Source of the DNA: Niastella populi
GTDB taxonomy: Bacteria; Bacteroidota; Bacteroidia; Chitinophagales; Chitinophagaceae
DNA length: 64,000 nucleotides
Assembly (NCBI RefSeq): GCF_002078015.1
Contig: NZ_LWBP01000196.1
Location: 1 to 64,000 of the forward strand
Direction: 5' to 3'
Shown here: piece after piece, positions 23,185 to 32,784 of the stretch
Position numbering within the stretch: the stretch's first letter is position 1
Layout of the letters: the number at the start of each line of letters is the position of its first letter
The notes under the pieces: model-generated
Database searches by the model: none
What the model was told of the DNA's origin: nothing
What the model saw: the letters and a program-made list of their open reading frames with translations, nothing else
Made by a program: the position numbers and the translations under genes

Positions 23185-25998
23185 CTAGAATTCACCTTTA
23201 ACACCAAAATTGAAAAAGCGGGTTTGTGGCAGTGTACCAATATTCAATTCCATAAGCTCCCTGTTCTTGGCGATCGTGAGCAGATCACTGCCGCTGACAT
23301 ACAGGCTCAATCCCCTTACAAATGACTGCTGCAATATTTTCTGCGGGAAAGCCCAGGTTAACTGCACTTTGGAAATATTGATTCGATCGGTACTGTACGT
23401 CCAGAAATCGGAAAACCGGAAGTTGTTACCGCTGCCGAGTGTCGACAACCGCGGATAACCGGCTGCATGTTTTGTAGCTTCCGTCCAGCTATTGCGCACA
23501 ACCGCTGAATATTTAACGGCGCCGGTCACCCAGTGGTAATCGCCGCTTCTGATGCCTGTACCACCGAACGATGCGGTGCCCAACACAAAAAGAGTGAGGT
23601 TTTTCCATTGCGCGGTAACATGTATACCACCTGTAAAGGGACTGCCCCAGCGGCCTATCATCACTTCATCTTTCTCGTCAATTACCTTGTCGCCATTCTG
23701 ATCTGCATACCTGATATCGCCGGGTTTTACCGTTCCGAACCTTTGTATTTCATGATCATCTATTTCATCCTGACCGGCAAACAATCCCCGGCTTTGCAGG
23801 CCAAAGATTGCATCAACCGGTTTGCCGGCCCGGTTGCGATAGCTATCGGGAAACAGCTCATCGCGTTTCAGGGCTTTTGTTGCAACATAGGTGCCGGCCG
23901 CCCCGATAGTAAGTTTTACTGCGCCCACGTTTTCATGAAAGTTCACCTGGAAGTCGAACCCCTGGTAACGGTTGGCCGCGAAGTTGGCATAAGGAACAAA
24001 AGATGTTTCGGGAAAACCGGTAAAAAAGTAGCCGGGATACAGACTGTAGTTCTGTACCGGCATTCCATCTTTCTTTATATAAAACAAACTGGCCAGGAAA
24101 TCGAGTTTGCTTTTAAACAATGACCCCTCCACACTTACATTTATTTCCTTTCTTTTAGCATAGGTAAGAGCCAGGTTTTCACCACGCGATATGGTGGTTG
24201 TGCGGTTGGTGTAAGTACCATCTGCCCAGGAATAGAAAGCCGTAGGTGAATAAACGGCATTGTATAAATAGTAACCGTTAGCGGAAAAATCGAGATCGGT
24301 ATTCACAATACCGGCAGCTGCCGTCAGTTTCAGGCGGTCGACCACACCTGAGCCTTTCAGAAAACGTTCTTCGTTCAACAGCCAGCCGAGGCTTACGGTT
24401 GGTGAAAAAGCAACGCGTGTGGCTGCAGGCAACCTGGTGCTATTGACAACCGCCCCGGTGAACTCAGCATAATACTTATGATCATAATTGTATGCCAGTT
24501 GCAAACCGGCATTGGCATTGGTGCGGTACTGGTAGTCGCCGGTCTGGCGGCGCCGCAAGCCATCAGCCATCAGCATGGCAGACAGGTTATGTTTTTGCCC
24601 GAAGGTATTTACATAGTCGAGGTGTACGTTGAAATCAATCAGTTGATCGCTCCACGTATTGCTCAGGTTCTGCGTGCCGGGTTTACTGTCTTTATTGAAC
24701 ATGGCCAGTTGAGCGATGGTATCTCCGGCTGCAGTGCTTGTCCAGGTGGGTACATAGATGGCATAACTATTATTTACAGATTCATTATATGTATTGGAAT
24801 AATCAATGCTCATTTGTCCATGAAATGACAATCCTTTTAATACATTTTTAAGATCAACGTCGATGCCGCTTGTGTACTGGAACTGGCGGCTGGTAAAAAT
24901 ATTATACCCGGCGGCATACACATCGGAAATAGGATTCGTAAGGAATTGCTGTGTGCCGCTCAACAGGTATTGGCCGTCGATAATATTACGGCTGCCGCTC
25001 ACCAGTGTTTGAGCGTTCTTTGAGCCGGCGCTAACGGAACTAACAGGAATAAGCGGTGCAAACCGGTGCGGTTGTAAACTATCGGCCCGTTGCCAGTAAT
25101 TGCCCAACGCATTCCTGTTCGTGTAAAAAACGGTTGATACATTTACATAGGTGCTGATGTAATCGTTTAATTTCAGGTCGATATTACCGCGTAGATTAAG
25201 ACGGGTATTATGTTCTTTTTTGCCTTCGCCAAAATTCAGTAATGAATTCTGATTTTGAAAACCTGCCAGGGCATAAAAACGGGCCCGCCCGGTACCGCTT
25301 GAGAATTCGGCATTGGCTGAATGGGTATTATAAACCTTGCGCAAATAATCTGATGAAAAATAGTTTACATCGGGATAACGGTATGGATTGGAACCGGCAG
25401 CGTGCCGTGCAATGGTTGAATCGGCATACAATGCAGGCAACCCGTCATTTTTCAAAGCCTGATTATAAAAGCGCATATACTCGGCCGATCCAAGGAAATC
25501 GGGATATGATTTCGGTACGTTGATGCCGCTGTTGGCGCGCACATTGATGATGGCTGCACCGGCCCTGCCCCGTTTGGTGGTGATCAGCATTACGCCATTG
25601 GCAGCGCGGCTTCCATACAACACGACCGCGTTGGCGCCTTTTAAAAAACTTATTTGTTCAATTTCGTTTGCGGTTATATCGTTAACAGAACGGGGCACGC
25701 CATCTATAAGCACGAGCGGCGCGCCGATGTTCCAGAAGTTGTTGCCTCCCACAAATGCTGCCGATCCCTCCAACGGATAGTTTCCGAAATTTTTGTCGAG
25801 GTATTGTGGCGGGTTTATAATCGAAATGGCGCCGGGCAGCTCTTTTTTATCAACCGTTCTGTAAGCTATATGTACTGCAGAGTCGCGGCCGGGGGTTGGT
25901 ATGTTTGGGTTGGCTTCCGTTTGCGCCTGCCCTTTTACGCTAACACCGCTATACAACGCACCGCAAACGAACATTCCGGCCAGGATATTTTTATTCAT
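23185..25998 (-). CDS. SusC-family transporter, N-terminally short, pair 2
   Basis: A 937-residue TonB-dependent outer-membrane transporter. After a signal peptide it goes almost directly to a variant TonB box (VHIAYRTVDKKELPGAIS) and the plug (PLVLIDGVPRSVNDITANEI; VLYGSRAANGVMLITTKRG). The carboxypeptidase-like N-terminal domain of about 80 residues seen in the other SusC proteins here is absent. The beta-barrel is complete and ends NFGVKGEF with an aromatic terminus. It lies 91 bases after the upstream SusD gene and 26 before its own SusD. A different TonB or regulatory coupling is a plausible consequence. Confidence 0.93.
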   Translation of the reverse strand: MNKNILAGMFVCGALYSGVSVKGQAQTEANPNIPTPGRDSAVHIAYRTVDKKELPGAISIINPPQYLDKNFGNYPLEGSAAFVGGNNFWNIGAPLVLIDGVPRSVNDITANEIEQISFLKGANAVVLYGSRAANGVMLITTKRGRAGAAIINVRANSGINVPKSYPDFLGSAEYMRFYNQALKNDGLPALYADSTIARHAAGSNPYRYPDVNYFSSDYLRKVYNTHSANAEFSSGTGRARFYALAGFQNQNSLLNFGEGKKEHNTRLNLRGNIDLKLNDYISTYVNVSTVFYTNRNALGNYWQRADSLQPHRFAPLIPVSSVSAGSKNAQTLVSGSRNIIDGQYLLSGTQQFLTNPISDVYAAGYNIFTSRQFQYTSGIDVDLKNVLKGLSFHGQMSIDYSNTYNESVNNSYAIYVPTWTSTAAGDTIAQLAMFNKDSKPGTQNLSNTWSDQLIDFNVHLDYVNTFGQKHNLSAMLMADGLRRRQTGDYQYRTNANAGLQLAYNYDHKYYAEFTGAVVNSTRLPAATRVAFSPTVSLGWLLNEERFLKGSGVVDRLKLTAAAGIVNTDLDFSANGYYLYNAVYSPTAFYSWADGTYTNRTTTISRGENLALTYAKRKEINVSVEGSLFKSKLDFLASLFYIKKDGMPVQNYSLYPGYFFTGFPETSFVPYANFAANRYQGFDFQVNFHENVGAVKLTIGAAGTYVATKALKRDELFPDSYRNRAGKPVDAIFGLQSRGLFAGQDEIDDHEIQRFGTVKPGDIRYADQNGDKVIDEKDEVMIGRWGSPFTGGIHVTAQWKNLTLFVLGTASFGGTGIRSGDYHWVTGAVKYSAVVRNSWTEATKHAAGYPRLSTLGSGNNFRFSDFWTYSTDRINISKVQLTWAFPQKILQQSFVRGLSLYVSGSDLLTIAKNRELMELNIGTLPQTRFFNFGVKGEF

Positions 25999-26089
25999 TA
26001 TTTTCTTTTTTGGCGTTAAGTACTAACAGGTTTTTTGATTTCGGGATTTATGATTTAAAATCTCAAAATCTCAAAATCAGAAATTGCTC

Positions 26090-27907
26090 TCAGTAACCGG
26101 CGTTCTGGCTGAACGAGATATAAAGGTTTACATCGTTTATTTTTAAAGGCAGCCAGTAATTCTTGTCCTCAAACTTGCGGGTCACCAGTATCCTTTCTCT
26201 TATATTGACCGGTTTGCCATTTGCGTCGCGGTCGAAATCTATCGCGGTCTTTTCCCTGTACTTCAACTGCCCGGCAAGCAGCCACCGGCGCAGGTCGTTA
26301 TAACGGAACTCTTCTTCAAAGCCAAGTTCCATGGCGCGTTCGCGAATGAGCTCACTCATAAACATATCCTTATCGGTCACATACTTTTGGGCCACTTTTC
26401 CGGCCCCGCAACGGTCTCTTATTTTGTTGAGCGCCTCTTCAGGTGTGATATAATTCGGCCCTGTACTGGTTGCCGAACCATAGCCATGCAATACTGCTTC
26501 GGCATACATCAGGTAAACATCGGCCAGGCGCATATATGACAGGTGCATATAGTTATTGGGGAAATTGTCGATATTATTCGCTGTCATGGGAGTGAGTTTC
26601 CGCAGCAGGTAACCGGTACGCCCTATTGCCGAATGATCGCGGCTGGGCCCGGTATTTGAGAGGTTGGCATACCTGAACTTTTCTTTGTCGGCCGGGGCAG
26701 ACCCTTTTATGATCTGATCTTTGTCAATGACGATGTCGTGGTAAAAACGCGGATCGCGGTTAACCCATGGGTTGGCCGGGTCGTAGCCCGATTGTGGATC
26801 ATCGATGGGCAGGCCGTTGGCCATGCCGTAATTTTCTACAAACCGCGCATTCGGTGATGCATACCCTCCACCTATATTTCCTTCGGCAAAGATCGAACTT
26901 GGGCCCCAGGGACAACCGGCAAACCACGAACTATACACCGGGTTTTGAAAAATGGCTTCCGGATAGCCGGGAATGAAACTTCCTCCATTGGTATAGAAAA
27001 GATCGCTGTAACGGGTATAATCGATCAGCCTCACCCAGGTTGCGCGGCTGTCGACCAGTTTCAGCAACTCAGCAAATGCATCAGCCGCTTTTTTGCAATA
27101 CTCGATGCTGTAACCTGTATTACCTGTAGACGACCTGTTCATCAGCGGGCTGCCTGCATACAGGTAATTCTTACCCAGATAGCCAAGCGCAGTGACCTTT
27201 GTAATGCGCAGCTGGTTTTTACCCAGCGTGGCCTTACCGGCATCGGTATTGTCCCAGTCAACCGGCAACAGTTCGGCCGCCGCTTTAAAGTCGGCCGCCG
27301 CCCGGTCGGCCATTACCTGGTAATCAAGACGGGGCAAATTCAACTTTGCGCTGGGTGATAACACCGTATCGATGTATGGGAGCCCGCCCCAGTACGTCAT
27401 CAATTCAAAATGGAACCAGCCTCTGAAAAACAATAACTGGCCTTTTATCAGGTCTTTCTCCTCCTGCGTACCAGCGAGTTTTTCAAGATTGGCCAGGCCT
27501 AAATTGGCTTTGTGAATGCCGTACCACGAGTTTGGCCATAAGCCTTTGCCGAATCCGGTAGTTGGGTCGGGATTATAATTGGGCGCATCCAGCCAGGAGA
27601 TCCATTCACCGGTTGTCCATGACCACGAATCTCCGTTATCCAGTTGTTCATTCAGCCAGGTTACGCCGGTCTTGTGAATGATCTCATCGCCCAGGATCCA
27701 GTCGCAGGCCCAGGTTTTGCTGGTATATTCGGGTATCAGGGAATACAGCTCTTCCGTAAACCCCTGGAAATTTGTAAAATTTATATATGCATCCGTTGGT
27801 GAAACATCTGCGGCGGGCGCCCTGTCGAGATACCGTTTACAGGAAGAAAGCCCCGTTAATGCCAGCAGAAAAAAAACGGTTATAATCAGATATGAATACC
27901 TTCTCAT
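26090..27907 (-). CDS. SusD-family outer-membrane lipoprotein, pair 1
   Basis: A 605-residue RagB/SusD protein with lipobox LTGLSSC. Visible signatures are RYLDRAPAADVSPTDAYINF near the N-terminus, KGQLLFFRGWFHFELMTYWG in the TPR region, and MHLSYMRLADVYLMYAEAVL plus RERAMELGFEEEFRYNDLRR near the C-terminus. It follows its SusC partner by 11 bases and should be the extracellular lid of that transporter. Confidence 0.95.
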   Translation of the reverse strand: MRRYSYLIITVFFLLALTGLSSCKRYLDRAPAADVSPTDAYINFTNFQGFTEELYSLIPEYTSKTWACDWILGDEIIHKTGVTWLNEQLDNGDSWSWTTGEWISWLDAPNYNPDPTTGFGKGLWPNSWYGIHKANLGLANLEKLAGTQEEKDLIKGQLLFFRGWFHFELMTYWGGLPYIDTVLSPSAKLNLPRLDYQVMADRAAADFKAAAELLPVDWDNTDAGKATLGKNQLRITKVTALGYLGKNYLYAGSPLMNRSSTGNTGYSIEYCKKAADAFAELLKLVDSRATWVRLIDYTRYSDLFYTNGGSFIPGYPEAIFQNPVYSSWFAGCPWGPSSIFAEGNIGGGYASPNARFVENYGMANGLPIDDPQSGYDPANPWVNRDPRFYHDIVIDKDQIIKGSAPADKEKFRYANLSNTGPSRDHSAIGRTGYLLRKLTPMTANNIDNFPNNYMHLSYMRLADVYLMYAEAVLHGYGSATSTGPNYITPEEALNKIRDRCGAGKVAQKYVTDKDMFMSELIRERAMELGFEEEFRYNDLRRWLLAGQLKYREKTAIDFDRDANGKPVNIRERILVTRKFEDKNYWLPLKINDVNLYISFSQNAGY

Positions 27908-27918
27908 ATAGCAAGCTT

Positions 27919-30900
27919 TTAAAAAGTTACATTACACCCCAGATTGATACGCCTGATGGTAGGATACGCAGTGGCTGCGCCCATACTTACTTCGCGATCA
28001 TCGGGCATTTTCGTCCATAATAACAGGTTATCGCCATTAAGGTAAATGCGGAACATGTTGATGCCTATATGCTGAAGCTGCGCCAGCTTAAAAGTGTAGG
28101 CGACCTCTGCGTTTTTCAATCTCAGGTAGGAGCCGTCGTACAAATAAGTGGTGCCGTAATAGGGCATTACGCTCGCATAACGCGGCATGGGCACATCGGC
28201 ATTGGGATTGTCTTTTGTCCAGTAGCTGCCTTGTTTATACACATTGTCGTAGTGGTATTGCCCCGAAAAACTAACGAGTTGCAGGTAACGGTTTATGTTA
28301 TTAACGCCATAGAACTGCACAAAGGCGCTGAACCCTTTCCATTCAAAACCCACAGTGGCATTATAGGTGTTCTGCGGCCGTTCGGGATAACCATAAGGAA
28401 CGCGGTCTTTATTATCTATTACGCCATCGCCATTATAATCAATCATGTTCAGGTTACCGGGCAATTTCTGGTTGTCATAAGTATTGAGGCGGATGCTGCC
28501 ATACACTTCATCCCAGGTATTATAAAAACCGCTGCTTACATAGGAATAAGCCTGGCCGATAGACTTCCCTGCCCTTTTCTGGTATTCATCCAGCAAAAGC
28601 GCGTCCTCTCCTTCTATGATCCTGTCTTTGGCATGCGTCATGGCAAAGTTTGCCCACAGCCTGATGCCTTTGGGTAATGTTTTATTTAATCTCAATTCAA
28701 TTTCATATCCTTTGTTACGCACCTTACCTACGTTGGCTGTTGCAGGCTGTACGCCGAAATAAGAAGGCACCGAACGGGAAGTACCGGCCAGCAGGATATC
28801 GGTTCTGTAATCGTTGAACACTTCCACACTGCCTGAAATTAAACCGTTCAAAAAGGCATAGTCGAGCCCGAAATTGGTCTTTGTCACTTTTTCCCAATGA
28901 ATATCCGGGTTGCCGCTGCTCGTGCGCGCTTCGGCCCACCAGGTATACGGACTGTTCTGGCCAGCCGACGAGCCCAATGGGGCATTGCCGCCATAGGTCC
29001 AGGTGGTCATATACAGCCAGCGGCCGTTTACATTATCATTGCCTACCTGCCCATACGAAGCGCGCAGTTTCAATGTATTCAGGAACGTCTGGTTTTGCAT
29101 GAAGCGCTCATTGCTGATCATCCATCCTGCTGCTGCAGAAGGAAAGAAGGCAAACCGGTAGTTGGGGCCGAACTTTTCAGAACCGTTGTAGGCGCCATTG
29201 AATTCGGCGAAATACCTGCCGTCGTAATTATAGGTAACCCTGCTTACCCAGTCTTCCCGAAAATGCTCAAACTCACTGCCGGTAGCATATTTATCGCGGC
29301 TGAACATTCCCATGGCGGTAACATCGTGCCGGCCGAACCGCCGCGCATAGTCTACCTGTAACTGGTAGAACAATTTGCGATAGGTAGCGCCGTTTTGCAC
29401 GGCGTCGGGATTGGGATTCCAGCGCGGGGGGATCCAGTCGAATTGATTGGTGCCTAAATACTGGCTGTATTTCTTTTCACCGGTTACGGGGTCGATGTAT
29501 TCCTGTTGAATATTTCCATTGTCATAAATACCACCCTGCGATACGAATGAATTATCGAAGGAAAGCGTTCCCTTTGCTGCCAGTCCCTTAAGAAGAGCGC
29601 TGAGGTCCTGCCGTAAGGTAAAATCGGTTGTGATGCGGGTAGTAGTCGTTTTACGCACGCCGTTGTTACCCATTACTGCCAGGGAGTTTATGGTAGATAC
29701 TGTTTCCAGCGGAAAGTATCCCCAGCCGCCGTCGGAATACCTGGGATAATAAATATTGGGTGCGTTATTATAAATACTTTGCCATATCCGGTACTCCCAG
29801 CTATCCTGTCCATAGGCATCCTGCTTTACACCATAAGAGCCGGCCAGGTTTGCGGTAAGTACGGTTGACCTGGTTAAATTGAAGTCGAGGTTGGTACGCG
29901 CATTCACCCGGTCGAATCCATAGCCGGGTTTATATGACTTTCCGTTATCTATTTTTTTTATGATATCGCCTTCATGCAGATAATCTACCGATGTGAAGTA
30001 TTTAACCAGCGGAGAACCACCCGAAATATTAAGGCTGCCGTTGTATGACATGACATGGTCTTTCACCAGTTGTTTTTGCCAGTCGATGTTCGGATACCGC
30101 TCGGCCTCTTCCTGATTTGCGGGATGGCGATATTTTTCGAGTTCGGCATAAGGCACATAACTATACCAGGAAGACGGTGACACACCCAGCTCGCGCTCGA
30201 TGGCCTGATTGCGGATCCTTATTGCATCGTATGCATCGTGTTTACTGGCAAGTTTTGAAGGGATCTTCACGGTGGCATTACCGGTAAAACGGATTTCCGC
30301 CTTTCCTTCCCTGCCCCGTTTTGTGGTTATAAGAATTACGCCATTGGCGCCTTTGACGCCAAAAACGGCAGTAGCGGATGCATCTTTTAAAACGGAGATA
30401 GTTTCAACAGAACCGATATCCACGCTGTTCATCGGGCGTTCGATACCGTCTACCAGAATCAGGGGATCGCTGTTATTCCATGTACTTTGCCCGCGGATGT
30501 AGATCCTCGGGTCTTCCGCTCCCGGCGTTCCCTGTGTTGCTACCGTTATTACGCCGGGCAAATTTCCCGTTAACGCTGCACCGAGGCTCGAAACGCCGCC
30601 TGTTCTTTGCAATACGTCGCCTTTCACCTGCGATATGGCGCCTACCAGGCTTTGTTTTTTCTGCCTGCCGTAACCTACCACAATCGTACTGTCCATCGAT
30701 AATGAGGAAAGCACCAGTTTTACCTGAATGTATTGTTTGCCTTTCACGGCCACTTCCTGCTGTGTGTAACCGACATGCGAAAAAACCAGTACGGCCTTTT
30801 CATTTACCACGGTCAGGGAGAATGTACCGTCTGCTTTCGACATGGTGATATTTTCGGTGCCTCTTTCAGCAATGGTCACCTCCCCGATGGGATTGCCTTT

Positions 30901-31110
30901 GTCATCTGTAATTTTTCCGTTTACAATTAATGCAAACCTGTTTGATGCCGGTTTACCGGGCATTCCGAAATAAAAGCCGTTTACCATACTATCCGCGCGT
31001 GCGGGCAGCGATATGAGCGCGAGTGCAAGTATGTTCAGGAATATGGCCAGCAGGTTTTGGGGGGCAAAGCAGTGCCTGCGGAACAAAAGGTCCCGTTTAC
31101 AATTTTTCAT
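27919..31110 (-). CDS. SusC-family TonB-dependent transporter, pair 1
   Basis: I place the start at ATG 31110, giving about 1063 residues; a longer frame from 31176 would only add an unlikely proline-rich leader. The order is: a long signal region (FLNILALALISLPARA), a carboxypeptidase-like regulatory domain (GKITDDKGNPIGEVTIAERG), a TonB box (STIVVGYGRQKKQSLVGAI), the plug, and a barrel ending RRINLGCNVTF. It is the first gene of an operon with two SusC/SusD pairs and a surface lipoprotein. A candidate promoter lies at 31351-31358. Imported glycan: inferred hemicellulose oligosaccharides. Confidence 0.95.
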   Translation of the reverse strand: MKNCKRDLLFRRHCFAPQNLLAIFLNILALALISLPARADSMVNGFYFGMPGKPASNRFALIVNGKITDDKGNPIGEVTIAERGTENITMSKADGTFSLTVVNEKAVLVFSHVGYTQQEVAVKGKQYIQVKLVLSSLSMDSTIVVGYGRQKKQSLVGAISQVKGDVLQRTGGVSSLGAALTGNLPGVITVATQGTPGAEDPRIYIRGQSTWNNSDPLILVDGIERPMNSVDIGSVETISVLKDASATAVFGVKGANGVILITTKRGREGKAEIRFTGNATVKIPSKLASKHDAYDAIRIRNQAIERELGVSPSSWYSYVPYAELEKYRHPANQEEAERYPNIDWQKQLVKDHVMSYNGSLNISGGSPLVKYFTSVDYLHEGDIIKKIDNGKSYKPGYGFDRVNARTNLDFNLTRSTVLTANLAGSYGVKQDAYGQDSWEYRIWQSIYNNAPNIYYPRYSDGGWGYFPLETVSTINSLAVMGNNGVRKTTTTRITTDFTLRQDLSALLKGLAAKGTLSFDNSFVSQGGIYDNGNIQQEYIDPVTGEKKYSQYLGTNQFDWIPPRWNPNPDAVQNGATYRKLFYQLQVDYARRFGRHDVTAMGMFSRDKYATGSEFEHFREDWVSRVTYNYDGRYFAEFNGAYNGSEKFGPNYRFAFFPSAAAGWMISNERFMQNQTFLNTLKLRASYGQVGNDNVNGRWLYMTTWTYGGNAPLGSSAGQNSPYTWWAEARTSSGNPDIHWEKVTKTNFGLDYAFLNGLISGSVEVFNDYRTDILLAGTSRSVPSYFGVQPATANVGKVRNKGYEIELRLNKTLPKGIRLWANFAMTHAKDRIIEGEDALLLDEYQKRAGKSIGQAYSYVSSGFYNTWDEVYGSIRLNTYDNQKLPGNLNMIDYNGDGVIDNKDRVPYGYPERPQNTYNATVGFEWKGFSAFVQFYGVNNINRYLQLVSFSGQYHYDNVYKQGSYWTKDNPNADVPMPRYASVMPYYGTTYLYDGSYLRLKNAEVAYTFKLAQLQHIGINMFRIYLNGDNLLLWTKMPDDREVSMGAATAYPTIRRINLGCNVTF

Positions 31111-31300
31111 ATCGTAGTTTATAATATTAAATAGAAGTCTGCCTGGCCCGGGAGCAGCAAACTGCCCGGCCAGCAATGAATGTCTTTGGTCTTCGCAATT
31201 GATGTGAAGTGGTAACTAAGAAATGATATGAAGTAGTATTCAGGTAATTTTTTTCATATGGCAGTAGTTAATGGTTAAAAGATAGTTTTGGCATTATGAT

Positions 31301-31315
31301 CGTTAGTGACTAACG
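31301..31315. promoter_or_regulatory. Palindrome CGTTAG-TGA-CTAACG in the SusC leader
   Basis: A perfect 6-bp inverted repeat with a 3-base centre lies between the candidate -7 box at 31351 and the SusC start. It may be an operator or an RNA hairpin in the 5' leader. The rest of the gap 31111-31430 shows no other structure. Confidence 0.35.
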
Positions 31316-31350
31316 GCAATCGATTCAGGGAATTCAGTGACCGTCACTTT

Positions 31351-31358
31351 CAAAGTTA
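31351..31358 (-). promoter_or_regulatory. Candidate -7 box for the double SusC/SusD operon
   Basis: On the minus strand TAACTTTG matches TAnnTTTG exactly. Initiation here would give a leader of about 235 bases before the SusC ATG at 31110. No copy of the TGCAACAT repeat found at the GH5 and GH31 promoters is present, so control may differ. Confidence 0.45.
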
Positions 31359-31430
31359 GTTAAGCCACTATAAAAGGAAGCGCTCGATTGTTTGAACTTA
31401 GGGTAAATATGTTCGATAGTACGGTCGTTG

Positions 31431-32777
31431 CTATTCAAAACCTGTCCAGTCAATTTCAATCCTGTTGTTATCTTTCGACACAACGAACAGATTATGAAGG
31501 TCCGGCTCAAACCGCAGCAGGGGAATTTTTACAGGTTGCCATTTGCCGGCGGCAGCAACCTGCATTTCAGCCAGTACCGGCCCCTCGCTGTCATTTATGC
31601 GTATTTGCAAAGTGCCGCCGTTTGGCGACTGTACCATTGCGGTAACCGACCTTAATTTCTTTTTTCCAAAATCGACATTGTTATATTGAACCCAGGCCCC
31701 GGCGCCCTCCAATATCGTTTTCCAGCCCTGAAATTTTTGAGCGGTATCAAGAAAAGCTATCGAGGCTCCCTTGTCAGCAATAGCACTATACCGGTCGGTT
31801 TGGATCTGTGTGTTGGCTTTTGTGACGCCAATGCCCCGGTAAGTAGGCACCACTTTGCGAATAGTGCCATCGGCGTTAAAGAACAGGCTGTCGGCCCGTA
31901 TCGACCTGGCTTTGTCGAAAGCCGGAGAATAATCATTATGATGATAAAACAAATACCATTGTTCTTTAAACTGTATAATGGAATGGTGGTTTGTCCAGCA
32001 GCCAACCGGCGATTCATCCATAATAACACCGGTTATTTTAAAAGGGCCCAGTGGATTGTTTCCCGTTGCATACTCGAGCCGTTCGGTTTTATTTTCTACA
32101 TGGGGATAGGTCATATAGTATATTCCGTTCCGTTCGAACAGGTACGGCCCTTCTTTCAGTCCTTTGTTTGGCAGATCGCCCAATACCACGGGACCGGAAG
32201 CAAGCTCCACCATATTTTCTTTCAACTTTGCGCCATAGATATGTCCCTGTGACCAGTACAGGTAGGCCTGCCCATCCTTATCGATAAACACATTGGGATC
32301 GATACCCCTCACACCATCGATGGGCAAAGGCTGCGGTACAAATGGCCCTTCGGGTTTTTCGGCAATGGCCACCCCAATGGTGAACCCGCGGACCCTGCTG
32401 GTATCTTTTGGCATGGTGGGGAAATAGAAATAATATTTACCGTTCCGGTATATACAGTCCGGCGCCCACATACTATAACTATCTGGCCTAACCCAGGGTA
32501 CGCTGTTCTGGTGAACGATCATTCCATGATCTGTCCAGTCGGTGAGGTTGGAAGAAGAGAACACATGGTAATCTTCCATACAAAACCAGCCAACGCGGCC
32601 ACGGCCTTCGGTGGCCAGGATATCATGCGAAGGATACACGTATACCCTGTCGCCAAATACCCGCGCGGAAGGATCGGCGGTAAACTGATCACGGATCAAT
32701 GGATTTTGCGCATTCAGGCGGGTGGCAATAATAACAAGCAATACCTGCAGGCCCAGCATTATAATATGGTTGCGCAT
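31431..32777 (-). CDS. GH43 glycoside hydrolase with C-terminal CBM6-like domain
   Basis: A 448-residue secreted enzyme (signal peptide ending ATRLNAQ). The five-bladed GH43 domain shows all three expected acids: base D35 in FTADPSARV, the pKa modulator in GIDPNVFIDKDG, and the acid E in LKEGPYLFE (about residue 206). MWAPDCIYRNGKYYFYF is a typical blade. The last 120 residues or so resemble a CBM6 module (GAWVQYNNVDFG, ending RIEIDWTGFE). Family members are mostly beta-xylosidases and alpha-L-arabinofuranosidases; context favours removal of arabinose or xylose from hemicellulose. It ends the GH3-GH51-CE1-GH9-GH43 operon, 7 bases after GH9. Confidence 0.9.
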   Translation of the reverse strand: MRNHIIMLGLQVLLVIIATRLNAQNPLIRDQFTADPSARVFGDRVYVYPSHDILATEGRGRVGWFCMEDYHVFSSSNLTDWTDHGMIVHQNSVPWVRPDSYSMWAPDCIYRNGKYYFYFPTMPKDTSRVRGFTIGVAIAEKPEGPFVPQPLPIDGVRGIDPNVFIDKDGQAYLYWSQGHIYGAKLKENMVELASGPVVLGDLPNKGLKEGPYLFERNGIYYMTYPHVENKTERLEYATGNNPLGPFKITGVIMDESPVGCWTNHHSIIQFKEQWYLFYHHNDYSPAFDKARSIRADSLFFNADGTIRKVVPTYRGIGVTKANTQIQTDRYSAIADKGASIAFLDTAQKFQGWKTILEGAGAWVQYNNVDFGKKKLRSVTAMVQSPNGGTLQIRINDSEGPVLAEMQVAAAGKWQPVKIPLLRFEPDLHNLFVVSKDNNRIEIDWTGFE

Positions 32778-32784
32778 AGATGAG

